Of a stretch of DNA of 64,000 bases, positions 7,302-16,570 are shown in pieces. The notes under the pieces were generated by a model, which had not been told where the DNA came from, searched no databases, and saw only the letters and a list, made by a program, of their open reading frames with translations. The stretch spans positions 3,348,001-3,412,000 of the forward strand of contig NZ_JAGGMQ010000001.1 in the NCBI RefSeq assembly GCF_017875465.1, in the 5' to 3' direction. Source of the DNA: Winslowiella toletana (GTDB lineage: Bacteria > Pseudomonadota > Gammaproteobacteria > Enterobacterales > Enterobacteriaceae). The stretch's first letter is position 1. Every line of letters starts with the position of its first letter. The translations under genes were made by a program, and so were the position numbers.

Positions 7302-9722
7302 GTGAGTGAATTACCGGTCAGTGCGGTGCTTCCTGCGCTATTAACCGCATTACAGCAGGCGGCACAGGTGTTACTGGCGGCGCCCACCGGCGCCGGTAAA
7401 TCGACCTGGTTACCGTTACAGATCCTGCAGCAGACCGATTTCAGCGGACGCATTCTGCTGCTGGAGCCGCGTCGGCTGGCGGCGCGCAATGTGGCGCAGC
7501 GGCTGGCGGAACAGCTGAATCAGCAGCCGGGTGGCACCGTCGGTTATCGTATGCGCGCTGAAACCCGGGTTGGAGCCGATACCCGGCTGGAGGTGGTGAC
7601 TGAAGGTATCCTGACGCGCATGCTGCAACAGGATCCGATGCTGGAAGGGGTCTCGCTGGTGATCCTTGATGAGTTTCACGAGCGCAGTTTGCAGGCGGAT
7701 CTGGCGTTGGCGCTGCTGCTGGATGTGCAGCAGGGGTTGCGTGATGACCTGAAAATTCTGCTGATGTCGGCCACTCTCGATAATCAGCGCTTAAGCGCCA
7801 TGTTGCCCGCTGCACCGGTCATTATCTCTGAAGGCCGCAGCTACCCGGTTGAACGACGCTACAGCGCGCTGCCGACGCATCTGCGTTTTGACGATGCGGT
7901 AGCGCGCGAGGTAAGTCAGCTGCTGCGCGATGAAAGCGGATCACTGCTGCTGTTTTTACCCGGCGTCGGCGAAATTCAGCGCATTAAAACGTTGCTGGAG
8001 GAGCGGGTCAGCAGTGATGTCGATCTCTGCCCGCTGTACGGTGCGTTGCCACTCAGCGAACAGCAGCGCGCGATTCTGCCAGCGGCGCCAGGACGGCGCA
8101 AAGTGGTGCTGGCGACCAATATTGCCGAAACCAGTTTAACTATCGAAGGCATCCGGCTGGTGGTGGATAGCGGACTGGAGCGCGCCGGCTGTTTCGATCT
8201 GCGCAGCGGTTTAACCCGCCTGCAAACTCAGCGTATCAGTCAGGCATCGATGACGCAGCGCGCCGGGCGAGCGGGCCGTCTGGAGCCGGGGCTGTGTCTG
8301 CACCTGATCAACAAAGAGCAGGCGGAACGAGCGGCGAGCCATGCGGATGCTGAGATTATCAACAGCGATCTGTCGGCGCTGTGGCTCGAGGTATTGCAGT
8401 GGGGCTGCCATGATGCCAGTCAGCTGAGCTGGCTGGATAAACCGCCATCCAGCGCGCTGCTGGCCGCTGCTGAGCTGTTAACCACATTGGGGGCCTGCGA
8501 TGCTAACGGTAAGCTGACTGAGAAGGGGCGTCGGATGGCGCAACTTGGCAGCGATCCGCGGCTGGCGGCGTTGATGGTTGATGCGGGTAGCGATGCCGGG
8601 CGTATCGCCACCGCGACGTTGCTGGTGGCGATCCTTGAGGAACCACCGCGCAACGGCAGCGGCGATCTGCGTGATTGTTTCCAGCGCGTACAGCCGCACT
8701 GGCAGCGACGGGCACGTCAGCTGCAAAAACGGCTGGGCGTCGGCGCAGCGCAGGCGGACAGTGATTATCTGCTGCCGCTGCTGATGGCTGCTTTTCCCGA
8801 CCGTCTGGCGCGTCGTCGCGGTCAGCAGGGACGTTATCAGCTGGCAAATGGCATTGGGGTACAGCTGGATGACGATCACGCGTTAACGCGCTATGAGTGG
8901 CTGCTGGCGCCGCTGCTATTGCAAAGCGGCGCGCAGGCCGACGCGCGTATTTTGCAGGCACTGCCGGTGGATATCGATCGGCTGACGCAGCAGTGCCCGC
9001 AGTGTGTGAAGTCAGTGACCGCAGTTGAGTGGGATGACGAAAAAGGCACGCTGCGCGCCTGGCGGCGTCAGCAAATTGGCGCGCTGGTGCTGAAGGCACA
9101 GCCGCAAGCGAAGCCGGAGCCGGAGGAGCTGCATCCGGCGATGCTGAACTGGGTCCGCGAAAAAGGGCTGAGTGTGCTGAACTGGACGCCGGAAGCTGAA
9201 CAGCTGCGTATGCGCCTCGCCTGTGCCGCTCAGTGGTTGCCGCAGGAAGAGTGGCCTGCCAGCGACGATCAGAGCCTGCTGGCGACGCTGGAGCGCTGGC
9301 TGTTGCCGATGATGGACGGTGTGCGCGATCTGAAAGGGATGCGGCAGATTAATCTGGCCAGCGCACTGTTGCAATTACTGACGTGGACGCAGCGTCAGCG
9401 GCTGAACAGCGCGTTGCCGACGCACTACACGGTGCCGACCGGCAGCCGTTTGCCGTTGCGTTATGATGCCACGCTGCCGCCGGTACTGGCAGTAAAGTTG
9501 CAGGAGATGTATGGCGAAGCGGAGAACCCTTGTGTGGCGGACGGGCGGGTGCCGCTGGTGCTGGAGTTACTTTCACCGGCGCGGCGGCCATTGCAGATCA
9601 CCCGCGATTTAGCGGCATTCTGGCGCGGCGCCTGGCCGCAGGTGCAGAAAGAGATGAAAGGGCGTTATCCGAAACACACCTGGCCGGATGATCCGGCAAC
9701 GACCCGGCCAACGCGCAAATAA
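7302..9722 (+). CDS. hrpB: ATP-dependent helicase HrpB
   Basis: DEAH-box RNA helicase-like protein of unsettled physiological role. 806 residues from GTG at 7302, beginning VSELPVSAVLPALL like E. coli HrpB; the ribosome site is ACGGAG. Domain order: RecA-like N domain with Walker A APTGAGKST (about residues 28-36), LDEFHERS box II and MSATLDN box III; then a second RecA domain with ETSLTIEG and QRAGRAGR; then helicase-associated and HrpB-specific C-terminal domains ending in KGRYPKHTWPDDP. It faces away from thpR across the ERIC element. Confidence 0.96.
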   Translation: MSELPVSAVLPALLTALQQAAQVLLAAPTGAGKSTWLPLQILQQTDFSGRILLLEPRRLAARNVAQRLAEQLNQQPGGTVGYRMRAETRVGADTRLEVVTEGILTRMLQQDPMLEGVSLVILDEFHERSLQADLALALLLDVQQGLRDDLKILLMSATLDNQRLSAMLPAAPVIISEGRSYPVERRYSALPTHLRFDDAVAREVSQLLRDESGSLLLFLPGVGEIQRIKTLLEERVSSDVDLCPLYGALPLSEQQRAILPAAPGRRKVVLATNIAETSLTIEGIRLVVDSGLERAGCFDLRSGLTRLQTQRISQASMTQRAGRAGRLEPGLCLHLINKEQAERAASHADAEIINSDLSALWLEVLQWGCHDASQLSWLDKPPSSALLAAAELLTTLGACDANGKLTEKGRRMAQLGSDPRLAALMVDAGSDAGRIATATLLVAILEEPPRNGSGDLRDCFQRVQPHWQRRARQLQKRLGVGAAQADSDYLLPLLMAAFPDRLARRRGQQGRYQLANGIGVQLDDDHALTRYEWLLAPLLLQSGAQADARILQALPVDIDRLTQQCPQCVKSVTAVEWDDEKGTLRAWRRQQIGALVLKAQPQAKPEPEELHPAMLNWVREKGLSVLNWTPEAEQLRMRLACAAQWLPQEEWPASDDQSLLATLERWLLPMMDGVRDLKGMRQINLASALLQLLTWTQRQRLNSALPTHYTVPTGSRLPLRYDATLPPVLAVKLQEMYGEAENPCVADGRVPLVLELLSPARRPLQITRDLAAFWRGAWPQVQKEMKGRYPKHTWPDDPATTRPTRK

Positions 9723-9744
9723 ATCATCACGTAATAATTTGAAA

Positions 9745-9763
9745 GCGAATAATTATCATTTAT
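9745..9763 (+). promoter_or_regulatory. Candidate Fur box upstream of the FhuE-like receptor
   Basis: The 19-mer beginning GCGAATAATTATC matches the GATAATGATAATCATTATC consensus at 12 of 19 positions by eye, 43 bases before the receptor ATG. This suggests iron-dependent repression. Confidence 0.55.
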
Positions 9764-9806
9764 ATTCTCATGTCTGAGCATCCTATAACAACAATGAGAA
9801 ATATTT

Positions 9807-11966
9807 ATGGCTTTTATTCGCAGGGAAGCCGGCGCCGCGATCTATGCGTCGGTAAATAAACATAGCTTTACCGTTTCACTGCTGGCACTGGTGATTCACA
9901 CGCTGGTACATCCTGCGCTGGCTGCCACAGAGGCGCAGCCGGATCTGGTGGTGGAAGCGGCGGCTGATCCATTAACCAGTGATCAGCAGGACTATCAGGT
10001 CAAAACCACGCGTGCCGGCACCAAAATGCTGCTGACCCCACGTGATGTACCGCAGTCGGTCAGCGTTATCACCAAACAGCGTATGCAGGATCAAAACCTG
10101 CAATCGGTCGGTGAGGTGCTGGATAACACCACCGGCGTCGCCACTGAAATCATTGACAGCGAACGCTCAGCGTACTTCTCACGGGGTTTTCAGATCAGCA
10201 GTTTTACCTTTGATGATATTCCCACCTCGGTGAGTGATACATGGAACTTTGGCGATGCCGGGTCGGATACGGCGATTTATGACCGTATCGAAGTGGTACG
10301 CGGCGCAACCGGCCTGATGACCGGCGCGGGCAGTCCGGGGGCATCGATCAATATGGTGCGTAAACATGCGGACAGTAAAGCGTTTAGCGGCAATGTCAGC
10401 GCCAGTTACGGTAGCTGGAATAAACAGCGCTATGTGCTGGATCTCTCCGCGCCGCTGAATGATGCCGGTAGCGTACGTGGCCGCGTTATCGCTGGCTATC
10501 AGGATCAGGATAGCTGGCTGGATCGCTATCATAAAAGTAAAAAGTTCCTGTACGGCGTTGTGGACGCGGATGTCACCGACCATACCACCCTGTCGCTGGG
10601 TTACGACTATCAGCAAAGCAATACCGGCAACCCCACCTGGGGCGGATTGCCGACCTGGTACAGCAATGGCGATCTGACCCATTACGATCGCAGCACCAAC
10701 TCTGCTGCCAACTGGACGCGCTACAGCATCGATTCACGAAAAGTCTTTGCTAATGCGACGCATAATTTTGATAACGGCTGGAGCTTCCGCCTCAATGGCA
10801 CTCATGCCGAGGAGACCTTTAACGATAAGCTGCTGTATGTGATGGATTTCCCGGATGCGGTCAGCGGCGAGGGCACTTCCGGCTTTGGCAGTAAAGATCG
10901 CGGCACCCGTAAGCTGGATTCAATTGATACCTATGCCAGCGGGCCGTTTGATCTGTTCGGGCGTCAGCATGAGCTGGTGGCGGGCGTCAGTTACAGCCGT
11001 CAGCATAACGCCACTTACAGTGCCGACGGTTCAATCGACAGTGAGCAGATGGGCAGTTTTAACGGCAATGGCGATGTTGCTGAGCCAGAGTGGGGTGACT
11101 GGTATCTGAATGCGGATGATATGGTGCGGCAGAAATCGGCCTATACCGCAGCGCGCTTCTCACTGGCCGATCCACTGTCGCTGATCCTCGGTGCGCGTTA
11201 CACCCAATGGAGTACCGCTGGCAGCAGCGGCAATATGCGCAAAAACAATCTGACGCCTTACGGTGGTCTGGTTTATGACATCAACGATAGCTGGTCGGCT
11301 TACGCCAGTTATACCTCGATCTTCCAGCCACAAACTTACCGCGACAGCAGTGGTGCTTACCTGTCGCCCGTCACCGGTAAAAACTATGAAACTGGTCTGA
11401 AATCGGACTGGCTGAATGGTCGTCTGACCGCCAGCTTTGCGCTGTTCCGTATCGAACAGGAAAACGTCGGCCAGGCTGATGGCAGTAAATTTGTTAATAA
11501 TTCCAGTGAGCAGGCTTACTACGCTGCGAAGGGCGCAGTAAGCAAAGGGGCGGAGTTTGAGCTAAATGGCGCGGTAACCGAAAACCTGCAAATGACCTTT
11601 GGTGCCACGCGCTATGTCGCCAGAGATTCATCCGGCCGCTTTAACAGTAATATGCCGCAGACCTCGTTTAAACTCTTCAGCCGCTATCAGCTGCCGATGC
11701 TGCGCGATTTGACCATTGGCGGCGGTGTTAACTGGCAAAATCGCACCTTCCAGGACGCCACCGGGCCGGATGGCGAAACCCAGCGCGTGTATCAGAGCAG
11801 CTACCCGCTGGCTAACCTGTTTGCCCGTTATCAGGCGACAAAACAGCTGGCGGTGCAGGCAAACGTCAATAACCTGTTTGATCGCACTTATTACTCGTGG
11901 CTGAGCGATTACGCGGTGTATGGCGAATCGCGAAATTACTCGGTTAATGTTTCGTATCAATTCTGA
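9807..11966 (+). CDS. fhuE: FhuE-like TonB-dependent ferric hydroxamate siderophore receptor
   Basis: Outer-membrane receptor, 719 residues. Signal peptide ends near ALAATEA (about residue 40), followed by a plug domain with RDVPQSVSVI and RGATGLMTGAGSPGASINMV and a 22-strand barrel ending in aromatic SYQF. Similarity to E. coli FhuE as I recall it is extensive (YGSWNKQRYV, NPTWGGLP, SAYASYTSIFQPQ, VSKGAEFELNGA, GGGVNWQNR). FhuE imports coprogen and rhodotorulic acid and hands them to FhuD-FhuB-FhuC, encoded 2.9 kb downstream. A distal signal-peptide or substrate difference is possible, so the exact ligand is inferred. E. coli has no receptor gene between hrpB and mrcB. Confidence 0.8.
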   Translation: MAFIRREAGAAIYASVNKHSFTVSLLALVIHTLVHPALAATEAQPDLVVEAAADPLTSDQQDYQVKTTRAGTKMLLTPRDVPQSVSVITKQRMQDQNLQSVGEVLDNTTGVATEIIDSERSAYFSRGFQISSFTFDDIPTSVSDTWNFGDAGSDTAIYDRIEVVRGATGLMTGAGSPGASINMVRKHADSKAFSGNVSASYGSWNKQRYVLDLSAPLNDAGSVRGRVIAGYQDQDSWLDRYHKSKKFLYGVVDADVTDHTTLSLGYDYQQSNTGNPTWGGLPTWYSNGDLTHYDRSTNSAANWTRYSIDSRKVFANATHNFDNGWSFRLNGTHAEETFNDKLLYVMDFPDAVSGEGTSGFGSKDRGTRKLDSIDTYASGPFDLFGRQHELVAGVSYSRQHNATYSADGSIDSEQMGSFNGNGDVAEPEWGDWYLNADDMVRQKSAYTAARFSLADPLSLILGARYTQWSTAGSSGNMRKNNLTPYGGLVYDINDSWSAYASYTSIFQPQTYRDSSGAYLSPVTGKNYETGLKSDWLNGRLTASFALFRIEQENVGQADGSKFVNNSSEQAYYAAKGAVSKGAEFELNGAVTENLQMTFGATRYVARDSSGRFNSNMPQTSFKLFSRYQLPMLRDLTIGGGVNWQNRTFQDATGPDGETQRVYQSSYPLANLFARYQATKQLAVQANVNNLFDRTYYSWLSDYAVYGESRNYSVNVSYQF

Positions 11967-11973
11967 TCCCTCA

Positions 11974-11996
11974 CCCCGGCTCTGCGCCGGGGATTT
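11974..11996 (+). terminator. Hairpin after the receptor gene
   Basis: CCCCGGC/GCCGGGG with loop TCTGC, followed by ATTTCTCC. The U tract is weak, so termination is probable but not certain. Confidence 0.5.
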
Positions 11997-12202
11997 CTCC
12001 CTGCTGAGAGTTAAGAATATTCAGGTTTAATGCTATCCTTTCGGGCCGGCGAATTCTTCGCCCCCGCGTCATATGCGCAACGCTTCCCCGCCGTGATAAA
12101 CGGCCGAATAACAGCATTTCGGAAGGTTCCACTTTCCCGCGATGCAGAACAGGAACAGAGTAATCGCCGTTGCCGACGGCCATGCCTGGAGAAATAAAAC
12201 GA

Positions 12203-14707
12203 ATGTCTGGGAACGATCGCGAACCTATTGGGCGCAAAGGGAAACAGCCTAAGCCGCCGCGGAAGCCGGTTAAAGGTCGCCGCAGGGAAGAAGAGTATGA
12301 TGATGAAGATTATGATGATTATCAGGATGATGCTGATGACGACGACGAGGAGGTAGCACCGGTGCCACGTAAAGGAAAAGGGCGGAAGAAAAGAAGCTGG
12401 CTGGGGCTGTTTATTAAGCTGCTGCTGGTCTTTATCGTGCTGATGGCCATTTACGGCGTTTACCTCGATTCGCAGATCCGCAGCCGCATTGACGGTAAAG
12501 TCTGGCAGCTGCCCGCCACAGTGTATGGCCGTATGGTCAGCCTTGAGCCTGGCATGTCCTACAACAAGCAGGAGATGATTGCGCTGCTTGAGGGGACCCA
12601 GTATCGCCAGGTGACGCGCATGACACGTCCGGGTGAGTTTACTGTGCAGGCCAACAGTATTGAGATGATCCGCCGTCCGTTTGATTTCCCGGACAGCAAA
12701 GAGGGTCAGATCCGCGCACGTCTGTCATTCAGCAGTGGTTCTCTGAGCGAGATTAAGAACCTCGACAGTGGACGCGACTTTGGTTTCTTCCGCCTTGATC
12801 CGCGCCTGATCACTATGCTGCAATCGCCAAATGGCGAGCAGCGTCTGTTTGTGCCGCGCGCGGGCTTCCCGGACCTGCTGGTGGATACGCTGGTCGCCAC
12901 CGAAGATCGCCATTTCTATCAGCATGATGGCATCAGCCTCTATTCAATTGGCCGCGCTTTCCTCGCCAATATTACCGCCGGTCGCGCGGTGCAGGGGGGG
13001 AGTACCCTGACGCAACAGCTGGTGAAAAACCTGTTCCTGACCAATGAGCGTTCCCTGTGGCGTAAGGCGAATGAAGCCTATATGGCGCTGATTATGGACG
13101 CGCGTTACAGCAAGGATCGTATCCTTGAACTGTACCTGAACGAGGTCTATCTCGGTCAGAGCGGCAGCGATCAGATCCGTGGTTTCCCGCTGGCCAGCCT
13201 CTACTATTTCGGTCGTCCGGTGGACGAGCTGAGTCTCGATCAGCAGGCGTTGCTGGTGGGGATGGTGAAAGGGGCGTCGCTGTATAACCCATGGCGTAAC
13301 CCGCAGCTGGCGCTGGAGCGCCGTAATCTGGTGCTGCGTCTGTTACAACAGCAGAACGTTATCGACCAGGAGCTGTACGATATGCTGAGTGCGCGTCCGC
13401 TGGGCGTGCAGCCGAAAGGTGGGGTAATTACGCCGCAGCCAGCCTTTATGCAGATGGTGCGTAATGAGCTGCAGCAGAAGCTGGGCGATAAGATTAAAGA
13501 TCTCTCCGGGGTGAAAATTTTCACCACCCTCGATTCGGTCTCGCAGGATGCCGCTGAGAAATCGGTGGAAGAGGGGATTCCGGTGCTGCGTAAACAGCGT
13601 GGCCTGAAAGATCTTGAAACTGCGATGGTGATTGTCGATCGTTTCAGCGGCGAAGTCCGTGCGATGGTTGGCGGCGCCGATCCGCAGTTTGCCGGTTATA
13701 ACCGTGCCTTGCAGGCGCGTCGCTCAATCGGTTCACTGGCGAAACCGGCAACCTATCTGACGGCGCTTAGCCAGCCGGATAAGTATCGCCTGAATACCTG
13801 GATCGCCGATAACCCGATTGCCCTGAAACAGCCGAATGGTCAGATCTGGAAGCCGCAGAATGACGATCGCCAGTTCAGTGGCCAGGTGATGCTGGTTGAT
13901 GCCCTGACCCGTTCGATGAACGTGCCGACGGTTAATCTGGGGATGTCGCTGGGTCTGCAACAGGTGACCGATACCTGGACCAAACTGGGTGTGCCGAAAG
14001 ATCAGCTGCATCCGGTGCCAGCCATGCTGTTGGGGGCGCTGAACCTGACGCCGATTGAAGTAGCGCAGGCGTTCCAGACTATCGCCAGCGGCGGTAACCG
14101 GGCGCAGCTTTCAGCAGTACGTTCAGTCATTGCCGAAGATGGCACGGTGCTGTATCAGAGCTTCCCGCAGGCGGAAAGGGCTGAGCCAGCACAGGCAGCT
14201 TATCTGACGCTGTACAGCATGCAGCAGGTTGCCGCGCGTGGAACGGCGCGTGCGCTGGGGGCGAAATACCCTAACGCTAACCTCGCGGCGAAAACCGGCA
14301 CCACCAACAATCAGGTCGATAGCTGGTTTGCCGGTATCGATGGTAAGGAAGTAGCGATTACCTGGATTGGTCGCGATAACAACCAGCCAACTAAGCTGTA
14401 CGGTGCTTCCGGTGCGATGCAGATCTATCGTCACTACCTGGAAAATCAGGCGCCGATGCCGCTGATGCTGACGCCACCGGAAGATATCGCGCCGATGAAC
14501 GTCGATTCCGCCGGTAATTTTGTCTGTGGCAGCGGCAGCAGCAGCTGGCGATCTCTGCCGGTCTGGACCACCGATGCCAATGCGCTTTGCCAGCAGCAAC
14601 AGCAGCAGGTTGAGCAGCAACAGCAGCAGTTACAGCAGCAGCAACAGTCGGAGCAGAAGGATGGCGACGGCGTAGCGGGCTGGATAAAAGATATGTTTGG
14701 TAAGTAA
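12203..14707 (+). CDS. mrcB: Penicillin-binding protein 1b, bifunctional transglycosylase/transpeptidase
   Basis: Class A PBP that polymerises and cross-links septal and lateral murein; activated by LpoB. 834 residues from [14 protein letters not shown], the conserved alpha-form start; an ATG 11 codons upstream is not conserved. Order: cytoplasmic tail with an acidic Asp/Glu/Tyr stretch (about 25-50), one membrane segment (about 70-90), UB2H domain, glycosyltransferase domain with ATEDRHFY and [12 protein letters not shown], transpeptidase domain with Ser in [13 protein letters not shown] and KTGTT. The C-terminus carries long glutamine runs (14587-14650) before the conserved [11 protein letters not shown] end. 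Confidence 0.97.
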   Translation: MSGNDREPIGRKGKQPKPPRKPVKGRRREEEYDDEDYDDYQDDADDDDEEVAPVPRKGKGRKKRSWLGLFIKLLLVFIVLMAIYGVYLDSQIRSRIDGKVWQLPATVYGRMVSLEPGMSYNKQEMIALLEGTQYRQVTRMTRPGEFTVQANSIEMIRRPFDFPDSKEGQIRARLSFSSGSLSEIKNLDSGRDFGFFRLDPRLITMLQSPNGEQRLFVPRAGFPDLLVDTLVATEDRHFYQHDGISLYSIGRAFLANITAGRAVQGGSTLTQQLVKNLFLTNERSLWRKANEAYMALIMDARYSKDRILELYLNEVYLGQSGSDQIRGFPLASLYYFGRPVDELSLDQQALLVGMVKGASLYNPWRNPQLALERRNLVLRLLQQQNVIDQELYDMLSARPLGVQPKGGVITPQPAFMQMVRNELQQKLGDKIKDLSGVKIFTTLDSVSQDAAEKSVEEGIPVLRKQRGLKDLETAMVIVDRFSGEVRAMVGGADPQFAGYNRALQARRSIGSLAKPATYLTALSQPDKYRLNTWIADNPIALKQPNGQIWKPQNDDRQFSGQVMLVDALTRSMNVPTVNLGMSLGLQQVTDTWTKLGVPKDQLHPVPAMLLGALNLTPIEVAQAFQTIASGGNRAQLSAVRSVIAEDGTVLYQSFPQAERAEPAQAAYLTLYSMQQVAARGTARALGAKYPNANLAAKTGTTNNQVDSWFAGIDGKEVAITWIGRDNNQPTKLYGASGAMQIYRHYLENQAPMPLMLTPPEDIAPMNVDSAGNFVCGSGSSSWRSLPVWTTDANALCQQQQQQVEQQQQQLQQQQQSEQKDGDGVAGWIKDMFGK

Positions 14708-14713
14708 TCCCAT

Positions 14714-14735
14714 GGGCGGCGTTAGCCGCCCTTTT
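14714..14735 (+). terminator. mrcB terminator
   Basis: Perfect GGGCGGC/GCCGCCC stem with GTTA loop and TTTT tail, six bases after the stop codon. Confidence 0.8.
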
Positions 14736-14822
14736 CAATGCTCTCTCCCCATCACCGTACCCCGTCCCGGCTGGATTTTTGTTGCAGATCCGCGTTTAAT
14801 TCGCATATCATTCGGGCTTCAT

Positions 14823-14841
14823 AATAATAATTATCGTTTAC
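14823..14841 (+). promoter_or_regulatory. Candidate Fur box upstream of fhuC
   Basis: The 19-mer beginning AATAATAATTATCG matches the Fur consensus at about 13 of 19 positions and lies 40 bases before the fhuC ATG. It supports iron-repressed transcription of fhuCDB from its own promoter, independent of the receptor gene upstream of mrcB. Confidence 0.6.
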
Positions 14842-14881
14842 ATTCCGTAGCGATTCTCTTTCATCAACCTTGAAGACCGTC

Positions 14882-15676
14882 ATGCAACTTCCGCAAGCCC
14901 AGGACACCACCTTCCGGCTGGACAATGTGAGTTTCACCGTTCCCGGCCGTACATTGTTACATCCACTTTCGCTGACTTTTCCTGCCGGTAAAGTGACCGG
15001 TTTGATTGGCCACAATGGTTCCGGAAAATCCACGCTGCTGAAAATGCTGGGTCGTCATCATGACGCCAGCGACGGAAAAGTGCTGCTGAATGATGCGCCG
15101 CTGGCGGAGTGGAACAGCAAAACCTTCGCCCGTCAGGTTGCCTATCTGCCACAGCAGCTGCCCGCTGCGGAAGGTATGACGGTGCGTGAACTGGTGGCGA
15201 TTGGTCGTTATCCCTGGCATGGTGCGCTGGGTCGCTTCGGTATTGAAGATCGTGAGCGCGTTGATGAAGCTATCACGCTGGTCGGATTAAAGCCTTTCGC
15301 CCGGCGGCTGGTGGACAGTCTTTCCGGTGGTGAGCGTCAGCGCGCCTGGATCGCGATGCTGGTGGCGCAGAACAGCCGCTGCCTGCTGCTGGATGAGCCG
15401 ACCTCCGCGCTGGATATCGCGCATCAGGTCGATGTGCTGGCGCTGATCCAGCGTCTGAGCCATCAACGTGGCCTGACGGTGATTGCAGTACTGCATGATA
15501 TCAATATGGCGGCGCGTTATTGCGACCATCTGGTGGCGTTGCGCGGCGGTGAGGCCATCGCGCAGGGCGAACCACAGGCGATTATGCATGCTGATGTGCT
15601 GGAGAAGATCTACGGCATTCCTATGGGCATCCTGCCGCATCCGCAAGGCGGTGCGCCAGTGAGCTTTGTTTACTGA
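14882..15676 (+). CDS. fhuC: Ferric hydroxamate ABC transporter ATP-binding protein
   Basis: Energises FhuB for import of ferric hydroxamates (ferrichrome, coprogen and similar) across the inner membrane. 264 residues from ATG at 14882; a TTG four codons upstream is less likely. Walker A GHNGSGKST (about residues 39-47), ABC signature LSGGERQR, Walker B CLLLDEPT and the H-loop HDINMAARY are intact. It is the first gene of fhuCDB; fhuD follows after 15 bases. In E. coli fhuA precedes fhuC, but here only the mrcB end and a Fur box do. Confidence 0.97.
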   Translation: MQLPQAQDTTFRLDNVSFTVPGRTLLHPLSLTFPAGKVTGLIGHNGSGKSTLLKMLGRHHDASDGKVLLNDAPLAEWNSKTFARQVAYLPQQLPAAEGMTVRELVAIGRYPWHGALGRFGIEDRERVDEAITLVGLKPFARRLVDSLSGGERQRAWIAMLVAQNSRCLLLDEPTSALDIAHQVDVLALIQRLSHQRGLTVIAVLHDINMAARYCDHLVALRGGEAIAQGEPQAIMHADVLEKIYGIPMGILPHPQGGAPVSFVY

Positions 15677-15691
15677 TTACAGGATGTTCTG

Positions 15692-16570
15692 ATGCCAGAC
15701 ACTCTTCGCCGCCGCCTGCTGACCGCTATGGCGACTTCTCCCTTATGGCTGAACCTGTCGGCCAGCGCTGCTGTGGCGCCGGATCTGCAACGTATAATTG
15801 CTATCGAGTGGCTGCCAGTCGAACTGTTGCTGGCGCTTGGCGTCGCGCCGATGGCTGTTGCCGACAAGCACGACTACCAGGTGTGGGTCGGAAAGCCAGA
15901 GCTGGCTGCTGATACCATTGACGTCGGTCTGCGTACCGAACCGAACCTTGAATTAATGACACAACTGCAACCCTCTCTGATTGTCTATTCGCAGGGTTAC
16001 GGGCCGTCGCCAGATAAAATCGCCCGTATCGCGCCGGGCATGGGCTTTAGCTTTAACGAAGGCGATGGCAAACCGCTGACTTCAGCGCGCCATTCACTGG
16101 TTAAGCTGGCCCGGCACCTTGATATCGAACCGCGCGCTCATCAACATCTGGCGGAGTTCGACAGCTTTATCGCCCAGATGCGTGTCCGGCTGGCGCCACG
16201 TGCGCAGAAGCCATTATTACTGATGTCGCTCATCGATAACCGCCATGCGATTGTGTTTGGCAAATCCAGCTTGTTCCTTGAAGTGATGAATCATCTGGGA
16301 ATTGAAAATGCCTGGCAGGAGGAAACCAGCTTCTGGGGCAGTGCGGTGATTGGCCTTGAGCGGCTGGCGGTGATCAAAGATGCCGATGTAATCTGCTTTG
16401 CGCATGGCGATGAGCCGCTGATGCAGCAAATCTCCTCTACCGCCTTATGGCAATCCTTCCCGTTTATCCGTCAACAGCGCTTTAAGCGGGTGCCCGCCGT
16501 CTGGTTCTATGGCGCGACGCTGACCGCGATGCAATTCTGCTATACCCTCGACAGCGCGCTGGAGGCGTAA
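15692..16570 (+). CDS. fhuD: Periplasmic ferric hydroxamate-binding protein
   Basis: Captures ferric hydroxamate siderophores delivered by outer-membrane receptors and passes them to FhuB. 292 residues. The N-terminus LRRRLLTAM followed by a hydrophobic stretch and a cleavage-type SASAAVA is a twin-arginine export signal, as in E. coli FhuD. Family landmarks are AIEWLPVELLLALG, VGLRTEPNLE, GYGPSP and RVPAVWFYGATL. The stop codon overlaps the fhuB start as TAATG, implying translational coupling. Confidence 0.96.
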   Translation: MPDTLRRRLLTAMATSPLWLNLSASAAVAPDLQRIIAIEWLPVELLLALGVAPMAVADKHDYQVWVGKPELAADTIDVGLRTEPNLELMTQLQPSLIVYSQGYGPSPDKIARIAPGMGFSFNEGDGKPLTSARHSLVKLARHLDIEPRAHQHLAEFDSFIAQMRVRLAPRAQKPLLLMSLIDNRHAIVFGKSSLFLEVMNHLGIENAWQEETSFWGSAVIGLERLAVIKDADVICFAHGDEPLMQQISSTALWQSFPFIRQQRFKRVPAVWFYGATLTAMQFCYTLDSALEA

